This document shows, in pieces, positions 25,612 to 32,901 of a DNA stretch of 36,850 nucleotides. The stretch is taken from positions 1 to 36,850 of the forward strand of contig JAGXAB010000064.1 in the NCBI GenBank assembly GCA_018971775.1. Direction: 5' to 3'. The DNA comes from Cyanobacteria bacterium REEB67 (GTDB lineage Bacteria; Cyanobacteriota; Vampirovibrionia; Obscuribacterales; Obscuribacteraceae). Each line of letters begins with the position of its first letter. Position 1 is the first letter of the stretch. A model generated the notes under the pieces. The model was not told where the DNA came from and ran no database searches. It saw only the letters and a list, made by a program, of their open reading frames with translations. The position numbers and the translations under genes are program-made.

Positions 25612-25641
25612 CCCGCTCCAGATCTCCTGGGGCGGGTTTTT
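25612..25641 (+). terminator. Rho-independent terminator after tRNA-Leu
   Basis: CCCGCTCC and GGGGCGGG form an 8-bp stem (one G-U) around AGATCTCCT, followed by TTTTT. It ends the tRNA transcript. Confidence 0.88.
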
Positions 25642-25964
25642 GTTGCCACCGTCTGTGATGGCGATCTTTTCACTGTTTTTGCCGTGCTCCGCTTTTGCTT
25701 TTTTCGTTTCCGATTTTTATCTGCTCAGGCTTTGACAGATAGGCACAAAAAACTCTAGGGGGCGGAAGCTCTATCTGACTCTCAGCGCTTGTGATCGATG
25801 AGAGAGCATCTGATTTTCGATCATGCAAAAACATGACAACCGCTCCGGCCTGTTCTTGATCCCCGAAAGCCCCACCCTTGCTTCGTTTGACCGTCGGGTT
25901 TTGAAGTCCCGACCCTCCGGGTATAAGTAGGTTGGAACCCTGACTTATACAGAGAGGCATTTTT
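25642..25964. other. Gene-free stretch with leader hairpins before the 25965 gene
   Basis: No gene seen. GTATAAGT (25921-25928) pairs perfectly with ACTTATAC (25943-25950), directly before the AGAGAGG ribosome site at 25951. A second hairpin, GTCGGG/CCCGAC, lies at 25893-25913. The position suggests translational control of the downstream gene, but no known riboswitch class was recognised. Confidence 0.4.
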
Positions 25965-26561
25965 ATGGCAGGTCATCATAACGACGCCGGCGATTCGGCA
26001 CAAAAGCCGCCCAGCGATAGCGCTCAGCCGGCTCACGACCATACATCGGCTCTGCACAGTGATGCCTACACGCCGGGCATAATCAATTACCGCCATAGCC
26101 CCTATGAGACCGGTAAGCACGAACAGGCCGTCTGTAGTACCGGTCCGGCTTTGAAAGATTTGACCATTGACACGACTATTAAAGAACATGAGACCATGCA
26201 CCAGGGCGGCACATATGCCGAGCGCAAGGCTGAAACAGACCGCCAGTTGCCGGTTTCCAATGAGCACTACCGCGATATCGTCAAAGCCGGTGTAGACCAT
26301 CTGAAAGGCTACGACGGTTATATGTCCCTCCAGCTCCGCACCGCCTTCGATGAGGCCTACAAGAGCGACAAATCAATGCATACCGGCGGCAAGCACGTCG
26401 ACGATTTGATCAAGTATGCTAATGCCAATCTTTGCAAAAACACCCATACCCTGGGCCGTCAGGGCGATAATATCATTATCTATTCAAAAGACGATGGCGA
26501 CAATCACGGCAAAGTGACGAAATACACCATACCGCTTCAACTGCATAATGAGCTGAAATAG
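25965..26561 (+). CDS. Hypothetical protein, His-rich soluble
   Basis: Not recognised. It has 198 residues with no signal peptide or membrane helix. The first 45 residues are low in hydrophobics and rich in His, Ser and Ala (MAGHHNDAGDSAQKPPSDS..). The rest is mixed helical sequence with recurring His (HETMHQGGTYAERKAETDRQLP, VDHLKGYDGYMSLQLRTAFDEAY, SMHTGGKHVDDLIKYANANL) and a strand-rich end (DNIIIYSKDDGDNHGKVTKYTI). GAGAGG 6 bases before the ATG makes the start firm. It is convergent with the M48-like gene. Confidence 0.75.
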   Translation: MAGHHNDAGDSAQKPPSDSAQPAHDHTSALHSDAYTPGIINYRHSPYETGKHEQAVCSTGPALKDLTIDTTIKEHETMHQGGTYAERKAETDRQLPVSNEHYRDIVKAGVDHLKGYDGYMSLQLRTAFDEAYKSDKSMHTGGKHVDDLIKYANANLCKNTHTLGRQGDNIIIYSKDDGDNHGKVTKYTIPLQLHNELK

Positions 26562-26578
26562 CGCTCCTGCGACAATCG

Positions 26579-27781
26579 TTAGTCCGCCGGCAGCATCGCC
26601 CAGAGGTCAGGCTTGCCTGCATTGCAGTGCACAGCCCGGCCGAGCAAGCTCAGTCCAAGCATCGAAAATAAAATGGAATAGCGGGCTGCGTGCCAGGCCC
26701 CGCTGACATTTGTATGCGGATCGTCAATCGCCCGGGCGCGATATTCGACCGTTGGAATCGGGTGGAAAATGGAATCGACGGCGCGACTGCGCGTTTTTTC
26801 ATCCTCGAGATAGCTGTCGATCTTGCCGATTGTCTGCAATAGAAGCTCTCTATTTACGCCTTTTTGCAAGGCGAGACGATCTGCTTCCATAGCGCCAAGC
26901 TGGCTCGGGTAGGGCATCAGCAGTAAGCCCAGAAAAGACCACAGGGTGAAACACAGGGACATCGTCAGAAGACCGGAGGCCGTATCGAGGCGCAGAAAAA
27001 ATACCTGGGCTGGTATCAGCGTGCAGATAATAACGCCGATAGCGTTGAAAGTGATTGCCAGGGCCAGTCCACGACTGCGGCCGCCGGAAGCAATGATTAG
27101 ATTGCGGCGTGTTACTTCTGTCCACATTTCTTCTTGACTGAAATTTTGCAGCCATCGCTGCGGCAAGACAATTTTTTCCGCGCGCGGCAATCCGATGATG
27201 CCACCACTGAAGCAGATTTCATCGCTCTGGGCGACGAGAAGCGGCACGCCGCCATTTCTGTTCTGGGGAAAGGCCGCTTTGATTGCTTGCGGCGCTTCAG
27301 TGAATTTCATCCCAGAGTAATAGTGCGCGAGTAGGTCCTGTCTGGCGGTGAGCAAAACCGCTCCGCCCAGGAATGCTGCCACCACTGTTACGGTCCCGCC
27401 CACTCGATAGCAGGCCGTGATTGTTGCTGCCACCGCCGCAAGAGCGAACGTGTGTTTCAGTGAGCAAGTTGACCACCGACGTAAATAAGCGGGCAAGCTG
27501 AGTGAGGTGCGCTTGTAGAGCCTCTCTATCCTGTAGCCGAGCAAATCAAATGGCAGGCAGAGCAAGCTGAAGGCAACCAGGCATTCAGCTAAATCAAGGA
27601 ACCAGGCCGTGGGAGAGCTGTCAGCGTGGGCGAAGATTTTGACCGGCGCGCCCGAGTAGAGCGCGAAAGCGCTCAGCGTGACGATTGTCCCGACATAGGC
27701 GATGCCCAGCCAGCGGCGCATGCGCGCGTAAGCCAGAGCAGGCTTGTCAGCCTGCCTGATAGCAGTTTTAGTTGTTGTCAT
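26579..27781 (-). CDS. M48-like membrane protein without the zinc site (pseudopeptidase)
   Basis: Membrane protein of 400 residues. Four or more hydrophobic segments are visible (WLGIAYVGTIVTLSAFALYS, LAECLVAFSLLCLPFDLLGY, FALAAVAATITACY.., ITFNAIGVIICTLIPAQVFF). The frame of the HtpX/Ste24 (M48) family is recognisable: VLPQRWLQNFSQEEMWTEV, then where HExxH should stand there is TRRNLI (about residues 219-227), yet the distal EADRLALQKG (about 298) and HPIPTVEYRARAID remain. With both zinc histidines gone, peptidase activity is not expected; a scaffold or regulatory role is inferred. The open frame runs back to 28051 over the GNAT gene, but ATG 27781 with AGGGA 6 bases upstream is the real start. 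Confidence 0.75.
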   Translation of the reverse strand: MTTTKTAIRQADKPALAYARMRRWLGIAYVGTIVTLSAFALYSGAPVKIFAHADSSPTAWFLDLAECLVAFSLLCLPFDLLGYRIERLYKRTSLSLPAYLRRWSTCSLKHTFALAAVAATITACYRVGGTVTVVAAFLGGAVLLTARQDLLAHYYSGMKFTEAPQAIKAAFPQNRNGGVPLLVAQSDEICFSGGIIGLPRAEKIVLPQRWLQNFSQEEMWTEVTRRNLIIASGGRSRGLALAITFNAIGVIICTLIPAQVFFLRLDTASGLLTMSLCFTLWSFLGLLLMPYPSQLGAMEADRLALQKGVNRELLLQTIGKIDSYLEDEKTRSRAVDSIFHPIPTVEYRARAIDDPHTNVSGAWHAARYSILFSMLGLSLLGRAVHCNAGKPDLWAMLPAD

Positions 27782-27910
27782 TTTTTCCCTGTGAGCACTT
27801 TTGACCAGTGCGACCTTGCTGTTGTCCCAAGAATAGGTGGCTTTGATGAATAGGGCGTGAACATCCTCTTCGATGTGGACAGATTGAGCCGGCGACGGTA
27901 TCGTTTTCCT

Positions 27911-28453
27911 ATGAATTCGCTCTATCTGAAATCCGCACGCCTTATCCTCGAGCCGCTCAAGGAGCAGCACGCCGATTTTTTGCTCGAGGGCCTGCAGGAC
28001 TTGGAGCTTTATCGATTTATTCCGCAGGAGCCTCCGCAAGATGACATGCATCTGCGCGAGCGCTTCATGCGACTGGCTAAAGGTCCGGCCCCTTACGGTA
28101 ACGAAGTCTGGTTGAACTGGGCGGTGCGTGAAAAATTTGGCGATCAGTACGTCGGTTTGATTGAAGCGACCATCGATGACAATTCAGGTGCGAACAAAAG
28201 CGCTCATCTTGCCTATTTCATCTTCCGTTCATTCTGGCGCAGCGGATACGCCACGGAAGCCTGCGGTCGTGCGATCGAACATCTCATCCACGACCGCGAC
28301 TGCAAGGTCATCCGCGCGGAAGTAGATACTCGCAATGCCGCTTCTATCGCTTTGCTCACAAAGTTGGGCTTCCGGCGTATCGCGTTTAACGCCGAAGCGG
28401 ATGTCTTTAAAGGATCGAGCAGTGATGAATATGTGTACGAGCTGCGAGCTTAA
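27911..28453 (+). CDS. GNAT family N-acetyltransferase (RimJ/RimL-like)
   Basis: Acetyl-CoA-dependent acetyltransferase of 180 residues. The RimJ-type opening SLYLKSARLILEPLKEQHADFLLEGL is followed by a central strand (AHLAYFIFRSFWRSGYATEACGRAIEHLI) with an R-S-G-Y-A version of the acetyl-CoA pyrophosphate loop. The end motif is EVDTRNAASIALLTKLGFRR. The acceptor could be a protein N-terminus or a small molecule and cannot be told. ATG 27911 gives the family-like start; an in-frame GTG at 27857 is possible and neither has a clear ribosome site. It is divergent from the M48-like gene and about 100 bases before prmA, possibly cotranscribed. Confidence 0.85.
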   Translation: MNSLYLKSARLILEPLKEQHADFLLEGLQDLELYRFIPQEPPQDDMHLRERFMRLAKGPAPYGNEVWLNWAVREKFGDQYVGLIEATIDDNSGANKSAHLAYFIFRSFWRSGYATEACGRAIEHLIHDRDCKVIRAEVDTRNAASIALLTKLGFRRIAFNAEADVFKGSSSDEYVYELRA

Positions 28454-28549
28454 GTGAAGCAGGGCTGGCATTTTGCTTGTATATCGAGCTATTTATTGGT
28501 ATAAAGTCGTCTCTTGTCAGCTATCCCGTCAAAAAAGAGAATGGTAAAA

Positions 28550-29470
28550 ATGAGCGGAAACGCAAGTCAGACACGCACCTGGGCTGCTCTCGAAATCGAA
28601 ACGAAAGCCGAGCAAGAAGACCTTGCCTCCTGGCTCTTGATGCAGTGCGGCGCGCAGGGCTGTGAAGTCACCCCCGGCACCGGCGACATCATCACGATCA
28701 CCGCTACTTTTGACGGCGCCACGATCGCCGATAGCGACTGGGAGAAAATCAAAAGTTCACTCGAAGAATATGGTCTGGGCGAAAGTCTGAAGTCGCTCAA
28801 GCGCAAAGACGTACCCGAGGAAGATTGGCTGGCCAAGTGGAAAGTAGGCTTCGAGCCATTTCGCGTTGGTACGAAATTTTTGATCTGCCCCTCGTGGTAT
28901 CAGCAGCGTCCGGGCAATGACAAACCGCCGGAAATAGATCCGGAGCTGAGCGAAGGACGCATCAAGATTTTTATCGAGCCGGGAATGGCTTTTGGCACGG
29001 GTTTGCATGCGACAACCCAGTTTTGTCTGCGCGCTCTCGAGACCCTGCCGCTCAAAGGAAAAATCTTCGACATCGGCACTGGCAGCGGCATTCTTGCCAT
29101 TGCCAGCCTTTTGCTCGAGCCGGAAGCGCAAATCGTCGCTTGCGACACAGACCAGGTGGCGGTCGACTTTGCCCTCACCGACTTTGAACTGAACGGCGTT
29201 GACGGCCGCATCGAGCTATTCACCGGCAGTACGGACATGATGCTCGGCCGGCGCTTCGACATGCTTCTGTCCAATTTGACCTGCGAAGATATCATCGCCC
29301 TGTTGCCGGATTACAACAAACTGCTCAACCCCGAAGGTTTAATTGTCTGCGCCGGTATCCTCTCGGCCAAATTGCCGCTGCTTGAGCAGGCCCTGGCCAA
29401 CTATCCGATGCGCATCACCCAGTCCGAAATCGTCGGTCAGTGGGCGGGTATCGTCATCCAGAAGGCCTGA
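28550..29470 (+). CDS. prmA: Ribosomal protein L11 methyltransferase
   Basis: S-adenosylmethionine-dependent enzyme that methylates ribosomal protein L11. The N-terminal substrate-recognition domain (WAALEIETKAEQEDLASWLL.., EEDWLAKWKVGFEPFRVG, matching the PrmA WLxxWK signature) is followed by PGMAFGTGLHATTQFCL. The SAM site DIGTGSGILAIASLLL and acidic ACDTDQVAV come next, then SNLTCEDIIALLPDY, where PrmA usually has AN[IL]. 307 residues is close to the family length. ATG 28550 has GAGA 9 bases upstream; 28541 (ATG) and 28514 (TTG) are in frame but less well placed. It lies immediately upstream of the tmRNA gene. Confidence 0.92.
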   Translation: MSGNASQTRTWAALEIETKAEQEDLASWLLMQCGAQGCEVTPGTGDIITITATFDGATIADSDWEKIKSSLEEYGLGESLKSLKRKDVPEEDWLAKWKVGFEPFRVGTKFLICPSWYQQRPGNDKPPEIDPELSEGRIKIFIEPGMAFGTGLHATTQFCLRALETLPLKGKIFDIGTGSGILAIASLLLEPEAQIVACDTDQVAVDFALTDFELNGVDGRIELFTGSTDMMLGRRFDMLLSNLTCEDIIALLPDYNKLLNPEGLIVCAGILSAKLPLLEQALANYPMRITQSEIVGQWAGIVIQKA

Positions 29471-29513
29471 AACGGCAATTCGAACCGAAAACTTAAGGAA
29501 GAGTGGCGAACCG

Positions 29514-29541
29514 TTGCCGCTTTCGTCGAGTTGGGTATAAT
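29514..29541 (+). promoter_or_regulatory. Sigma-70-type promoter for the tmRNA gene
   Basis: TTGCCG (29514-29519) and TATAAT (29536-29541) are 16 bases apart. Transcription would start near 29548, about 100 bases before the mature tmRNA 5' end, giving a precursor that RNase P would trim. Confidence 0.7.
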
Positions 29542-29648
29542 CAAATCAGACGGGCAACCGCTTACTGCACCCTGAAAATTGCATGTCATGTGCATAAATC
29601 CGTTTTCTCTTGCGACAGGACACTGTTGCCACCCGCATCTCTGGATAC

Positions 29649-30037
29649 GGGGGCGTTTAGATTCGACAGGGTTGTTGTTTCGCAGGTTGCATGCCGGGGA
29701 GCTTGTCCCTCGTACCAAATAAGCAAAAAGATAGATGCAAATAACATCGTCAAATTCCCCAGCCGCAGCCTCGCTGCGGTTGCCTAACTAATTACTTAGG
29801 CTTCTGGGACTTGCAGCGTAGCTTGATTACCCGCCACGCTCAGGTAAACCACGGTAATTGCTCAAGGGTGAAGTTAGCGAATATTAGCCCTTGCTAAGAC
29901 ATAATCGCAATCCCGGTTGGCCGTTTAAGCCTTCCTCAGCGGGTCGCAAGACAACTGGGGGAATTTTAAACTACGCATTGTAGACGCCTGCCTCTCGGCT
30001 TCTTTGGACGCGAGTGCGATTCTCGCCGCCTCCACCA
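29649..30037 (+). ncRNA. ssrA: tmRNA
   Basis: Rescues stalled ribosomes. The 5' strand GGGGGCG pairs with CGCCTCC (30027-30033) with the hallmark G3-U wobble, then A and encoded CCA (30035-30037). The GATTCGACAGGG block and GGACGCGAG T-arm context are typical. The tag frame starts at GCA 29737 and ends with TAA 29785-29787, encoding ANNIVKFPSRSLAAVA; the ANNIV start is cyanobacteria-like. One-piece gene of about 389 bases. The T loop reads TGCGATT where TTCGAxT is expected. Confidence 0.97.
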
Positions 30038-30048
30038 TTTTTTAAATC

Positions 30049-30097
30049 AAAGCCCGAATCATTGAGCCTGTGTGGCTTGGTGCTTCGGGCTTTTTTG
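30049..30097 (+). terminator. Rho-independent terminator after tmRNA
   Basis: AAGCCCGAA and TTCGGGCTT arms close over an inner GAGCC/GGCTT hairpin, followed by a run of T (30091-30096). Confidence 0.85.
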
Positions 30098-30401
30098 TTT
30101 ATAGTGACGACATGACCGATTTTATGACCGGTCTTTCGACATTCGTAATAGGCTGTAAGGAATGGCCTCAACTGAGTTCTTACTCAAGTTTTCCTATTAA
30201 CATCGAATCCAGTAGCCAGTCTTGGCTACCGGATGGGATTATTGTGCGCGTTGTCGAAGGCAATTTAATTTTCCTGTAGTTATTTTGTACGACATAATGG
30301 GCGAAGTATTTTCATGACTCACCAGCCTGTGGCGAATGATGCGGCTTACGGTGTGAGACCAGGTGTCCCGGCGACAGCTACTGAGTGAGGTCATCATACT
30401 T
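30098..30401. other. Gene-free spacer between tmRNA and the mini-Rhs gene
   Basis: No coding frame, RNA or repeat of the tmRNA 3' end was recognised. It should hold the mini-Rhs promoter and possibly the left edge of an integrated element. Confidence 0.3.
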
Positions 30402-31685
30402 ATGAAGAAACGCCTAAGAGCGCCGAAAATTTTTATTGGCAATAAAGCAGCGTCCATCAGTCTTCAGCGTGAGCTTAAATTGCCTAACTTCCGTTTTGTA
30501 GTCGCAACATTAGCGGTGCTGCTTTGCTCCGTAATCGGCGCAGCTGCGACAAACAACCTCTATCACGGCCATGTTGTCGTGACAGAACACCGAAGCAAGG
30601 GCGCAGTAGCTGGCCATCCCGAAGCAACTAGTGCAAGCAGTGGTCCAAAGGCGATCGTTAAATCGCCTGCTGTTTCTACCGTGGCCAACCCAGATTTTAT
30701 CGCGCGCTATGGTGCAGCCGCAAAATCGCCACTTGTTGCTGCCGCGATCATGAAAGTCGAGAAGGCACCCGGTCCCACTCTTGAAGCCAGACAAGCTGCC
30801 GATCGCTCCGAAAGGCTACAGCATGGTTATGCTGGGCCAGGGGCCAATCCCGTTGCGGCGATCATGGCCGGTTATGTACCGCTAGGCATCCCACCCGAGC
30901 AGGCCGCCATGCTTTACAGGACTTTGCCGCATAGCCCAACGATGCCTGAAGCAATGACCTCGGAAAGAATCGCAAGAATGAGTGGCGAACCGATCGATCC
31001 TATGGCAGCGGTGCTTCAAGGCCAAGGACTATCACGAAGTCAGATCAGTGCCGAAAATGACAGAATGATTCAGTCATCCATACGCGATCGCAGTGGCCCT
31101 ATCTATGTCCCTCCCCTGCACCGTGATCACCAAAGCTCCATCCGCGAAATGACAGACGGTAGTGGCAATATCGTGGCCCAATATGCTTATGACCCTTACG
31201 GGCAGGCTACAAAATTGCAAGGGAGCCTGGATTCCGATTTTCAATACGCAGGAATGTATTATCATGCACCGAGCGGTCTCAATCTCGCAACCTTCAGAGC
31301 TTACAGCCCGACTCTCGGACGCTGGATAAATCGAGATCCTATTCATGATTTGACCTTCAAGATGCGGCCTCTTGGACCCAAGGTCGAAGATCCAAGTGTC
31401 ATGGTAATGGCAGCGGCTTCCGGCCCAAGAATCTCAAAGCGCCCGAGAGAATTAAATGATTATGCTTATGTAGGGAATAGCCCAGTTAACTGGCGAGACG
31501 CAAGCGGTCTTGCAATCGGAGGTTTCCCTCAGCCATCTGGAAAATCTCCACCCGTCGGGACGCCTGGCTGGACAAGAGACGACTGCGTAAGATGGTGCTT
31601 TCTAAATACGGGTAACTGGGATGACTACTGGGACTGTATCTCCGTCTGCGACGAGCATTTTCCATTGAGCTGTAAACCGCATTAA
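30402..31685 (+). CDS. Mini-Rhs/YD-repeat protein with twin CX3C tail
   Basis: 427 residues. An N-terminal membrane or signal segment (FVVATLAVLLCSVIGAAATN) leads to about 200 residues of Ala/Pro/Ser-rich sequence. It then has a single Rhs core end: SSIREMTDGSGNIVAQYAYDPYGQ (about 245-268), YAGMYYHAPSGLNLATFRAYSPTLGRWINRDPI and NDYAYVGNSPVNWRDASGL. In full Rhs proteins this marks the end of the shell, after which a variable toxin follows. Here the tail is only about 55 residues and has C395-x3-C399, twelve residues, then C412-x3-C416. It could be a tiny effector, a bacteriocin-like peptide or a remnant of a larger Rhs gene. The N-terminal membrane segment is unlike T6SS Rhs. GAGG lies about 12 bases before ATG 30402. 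Confidence 0.82.
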   Translation: MKKRLRAPKIFIGNKAASISLQRELKLPNFRFVVATLAVLLCSVIGAAATNNLYHGHVVVTEHRSKGAVAGHPEATSASSGPKAIVKSPAVSTVANPDFIARYGAAAKSPLVAAAIMKVEKAPGPTLEARQAADRSERLQHGYAGPGANPVAAIMAGYVPLGIPPEQAAMLYRTLPHSPTMPEAMTSERIARMSGEPIDPMAAVLQGQGLSRSQISAENDRMIQSSIRDRSGPIYVPPLHRDHQSSIREMTDGSGNIVAQYAYDPYGQATKLQGSLDSDFQYAGMYYHAPSGLNLATFRAYSPTLGRWINRDPIHDLTFKMRPLGPKVEDPSVMVMAAASGPRISKRPRELNDYAYVGNSPVNWRDASGLAIGGFPQPSGKSPPVGTPGWTRDDCVRWCFLNTGNWDDYWDCISVCDEHFPLSCKPH

Positions 31686-31717
31686 CCACCTGGACGGTGA
31701 CTTATTCGTGTATTCAA

Positions 31718-31987
31718 TCAATCAGTCCCGCCTGCGAATGCCACAGACTCATGCATTGGATTATCTTCAATCCACTTAACAATAATCTCCTTCGCTTCTG
31801 TCATCTCGCGCGCCAGGGCGCTATGTACGCCTGGACTTGATAGTTGCCTTTTCCAAGCTTCTTCCGTGGTTTGGATTGATAGCTGGTCAACATCTAAGCC
31901 TAGAATTCGGCAACACGTATGGACGCGAGTAAAGGCTTCTAAAAGACCAGCCTGCTTTAAATACAGAAAGTAGTCCTGCGATGGCAT
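31718..31987 (-). CDS. Hypothetical small protein
   Basis: Not recognised. 89 residues, soluble and mostly helical (DYFLYLKQAGLLEAFTRVHT, ALAREMTEAKEIIVKWIEDN) with adjacent cysteines (TCCRILGLDVDQ). ATG 31987 has GGAGG at good spacing; an upstream in-frame ATG at 32014 does not. It is convergent with the mini-Rhs gene, so it is not a cotranscribed immunity gene, though a separate immunity role cannot be excluded. Confidence 0.6.
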   Translation of the reverse strand: MPSQDYFLYLKQAGLLEAFTRVHTCCRILGLDVDQLSIQTTEEAWKRQLSSPGVHSALAREMTEAKEIIVKWIEDNPMHESVAFAGGTD

Positions 31988-32185
31988 AAATGCTTCCTCC
32001 CTTGCTCCTGCCATTTTATTACGAGGGGCATAAATTAACCAGCGCTACCTCAAATCAATAATGCCTTATCGCACACCGGCGGCCCCTGTGGTATCTGACA
32101 GACATTTGCGGAACTGAATGTTGACCGCGCTGAACCTGAAAGATTGCCCTATCGTTCGGATCTGGCATTGCCCGGGAGTCTCCCC

Positions 32186-32509
32186 ATGGCTGACCAACTG
32201 CTTCTGATTACCTCTTTACGGCTGCTCGCAGCCGTTATAGCAGCCTGGCCTGGCACAATAATTGGCTTGCTCGCGCCTTTTCAAGTGGCAACGGCCAAAC
32301 CCCTGACGCTGCTCAATCCAATCTTGCCAGCCTTATTTCTTTTGATGGGGCTGGGGTCCGGTCTTCTTACCGCTTGTGCCGCCATTGTAGCTGTCGCTGT
32401 TATTGATGCGTTTGTCGTCATTCATATTTTGCCATGGTGGTCTTGCGCAGCAATTGTGCTGTCTTTCGCGTGTGTCTCGTATACTCTTAAAAGAGACTGG
32501 GCATCGTGA
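32186..32509 (+). CDS. Small membrane protein
   Basis: Not recognised. 107 residues with about three transmembrane helices (LLLITSLRLLAAVIAAWPGTIIGLL, LLNPILPALFLLMGLGSGLLT, AAIVAVAVIDAFVVIHIL..) and a basic end (TLKRDWAS). GGGAG lies 7 bases before ATG 32186; the frame extends to TTG 32144. It is followed closely by the DUF1493-like gene, so the two are likely cotranscribed. Confidence 0.6.
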   Translation: MADQLLLITSLRLLAAVIAAWPGTIIGLLAPFQVATAKPLTLLNPILPALFLLMGLGSGLLTACAAIVAVAVIDAFVVIHILPWWSCAAIVLSFACVSYTLKRDWAS

Positions 32510-32537
32510 CGTGGCAGCGGGGGCAAGTAGACAACTG

Positions 32538-32897
32538 ATGAGTTTGGCCCCCGATATTGACCAAGAAATCTACGACCGCGTCGTAGAAATCCTTGCCTAT
32601 GGTACTGGCCTCAAGAAGGAGCAGATCAAACCAGAAACACGTCTGTTTCATGATGCAAGAATCGATGGAACCGATGGTTATAACTTGCTGATTGCAGTCT
32701 GTGATGAGTTCAAGGTTGACCCGAAAAGTGTGATTTTTGACAGACATTTTGGCCAAGAAGGGTTTGATCTTTTGGAGATACTTCAATGCCTGTTTGAGCC
32801 TGAGAGACGGAAGAAAGTACCAATTACAGTTTTGGATTTATACCAAGCTGCTAAGGCAAAAAAATTCCCTGACTTAGCGGCCAGATCGGCAGAATGA
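32538..32897 (+). CDS. DUF1493-like, carrier-protein-like small protein without the serine
   Basis: 120 residues resembling DUF1493, a family with an acyl-carrier-like helical fold. The pattern VVEILAYGTGLKKEQIKPETRLFHDARIDGTDGYNLL..FKVDPKSV is carrier-like, but where a carrier protein has the phosphopantetheine Ser (DSL) this has DGTDGYNLL, so it probably carries no prosthetic group. A second helix pair (HFGQEGFDLLEILQCLF) and a basic end follow. ATG 32538 starts the conserved part; GTG 32511, right after the upstream stop at 32507-32509, is an alternative. In enterobacteria such genes sit next to small membrane proteins, as here. Confidence 0.65.
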   Translation: MSLAPDIDQEIYDRVVEILAYGTGLKKEQIKPETRLFHDARIDGTDGYNLLIAVCDEFKVDPKSVIFDRHFGQEGFDLLEILQCLFEPERRKKVPITVLDLYQAAKAKKFPDLAARSAE

Positions 32898-32901
32898 TTC
32901 C

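Noticed and set aside
27782..28051. 90-residue N-terminal extension of the M48-like protein
   Set aside because: It overlaps the GNAT gene antisense, and ATG 27781 has a good AGGGA site and the expected start before the first membrane helix.
29503..29787. 94-codon protein ending ANNIVKFPSRSLAAVA
   Set aside because: This is the tmRNA tag frame read backwards into the promoter and 5' tRNA-like part, not a protein gene.
31718..31987. Immunity gene for the mini-Rhs protein
   Set aside because: It is on the opposite strand and convergent, unlike normal toxin-immunity pairs; no positive evidence.
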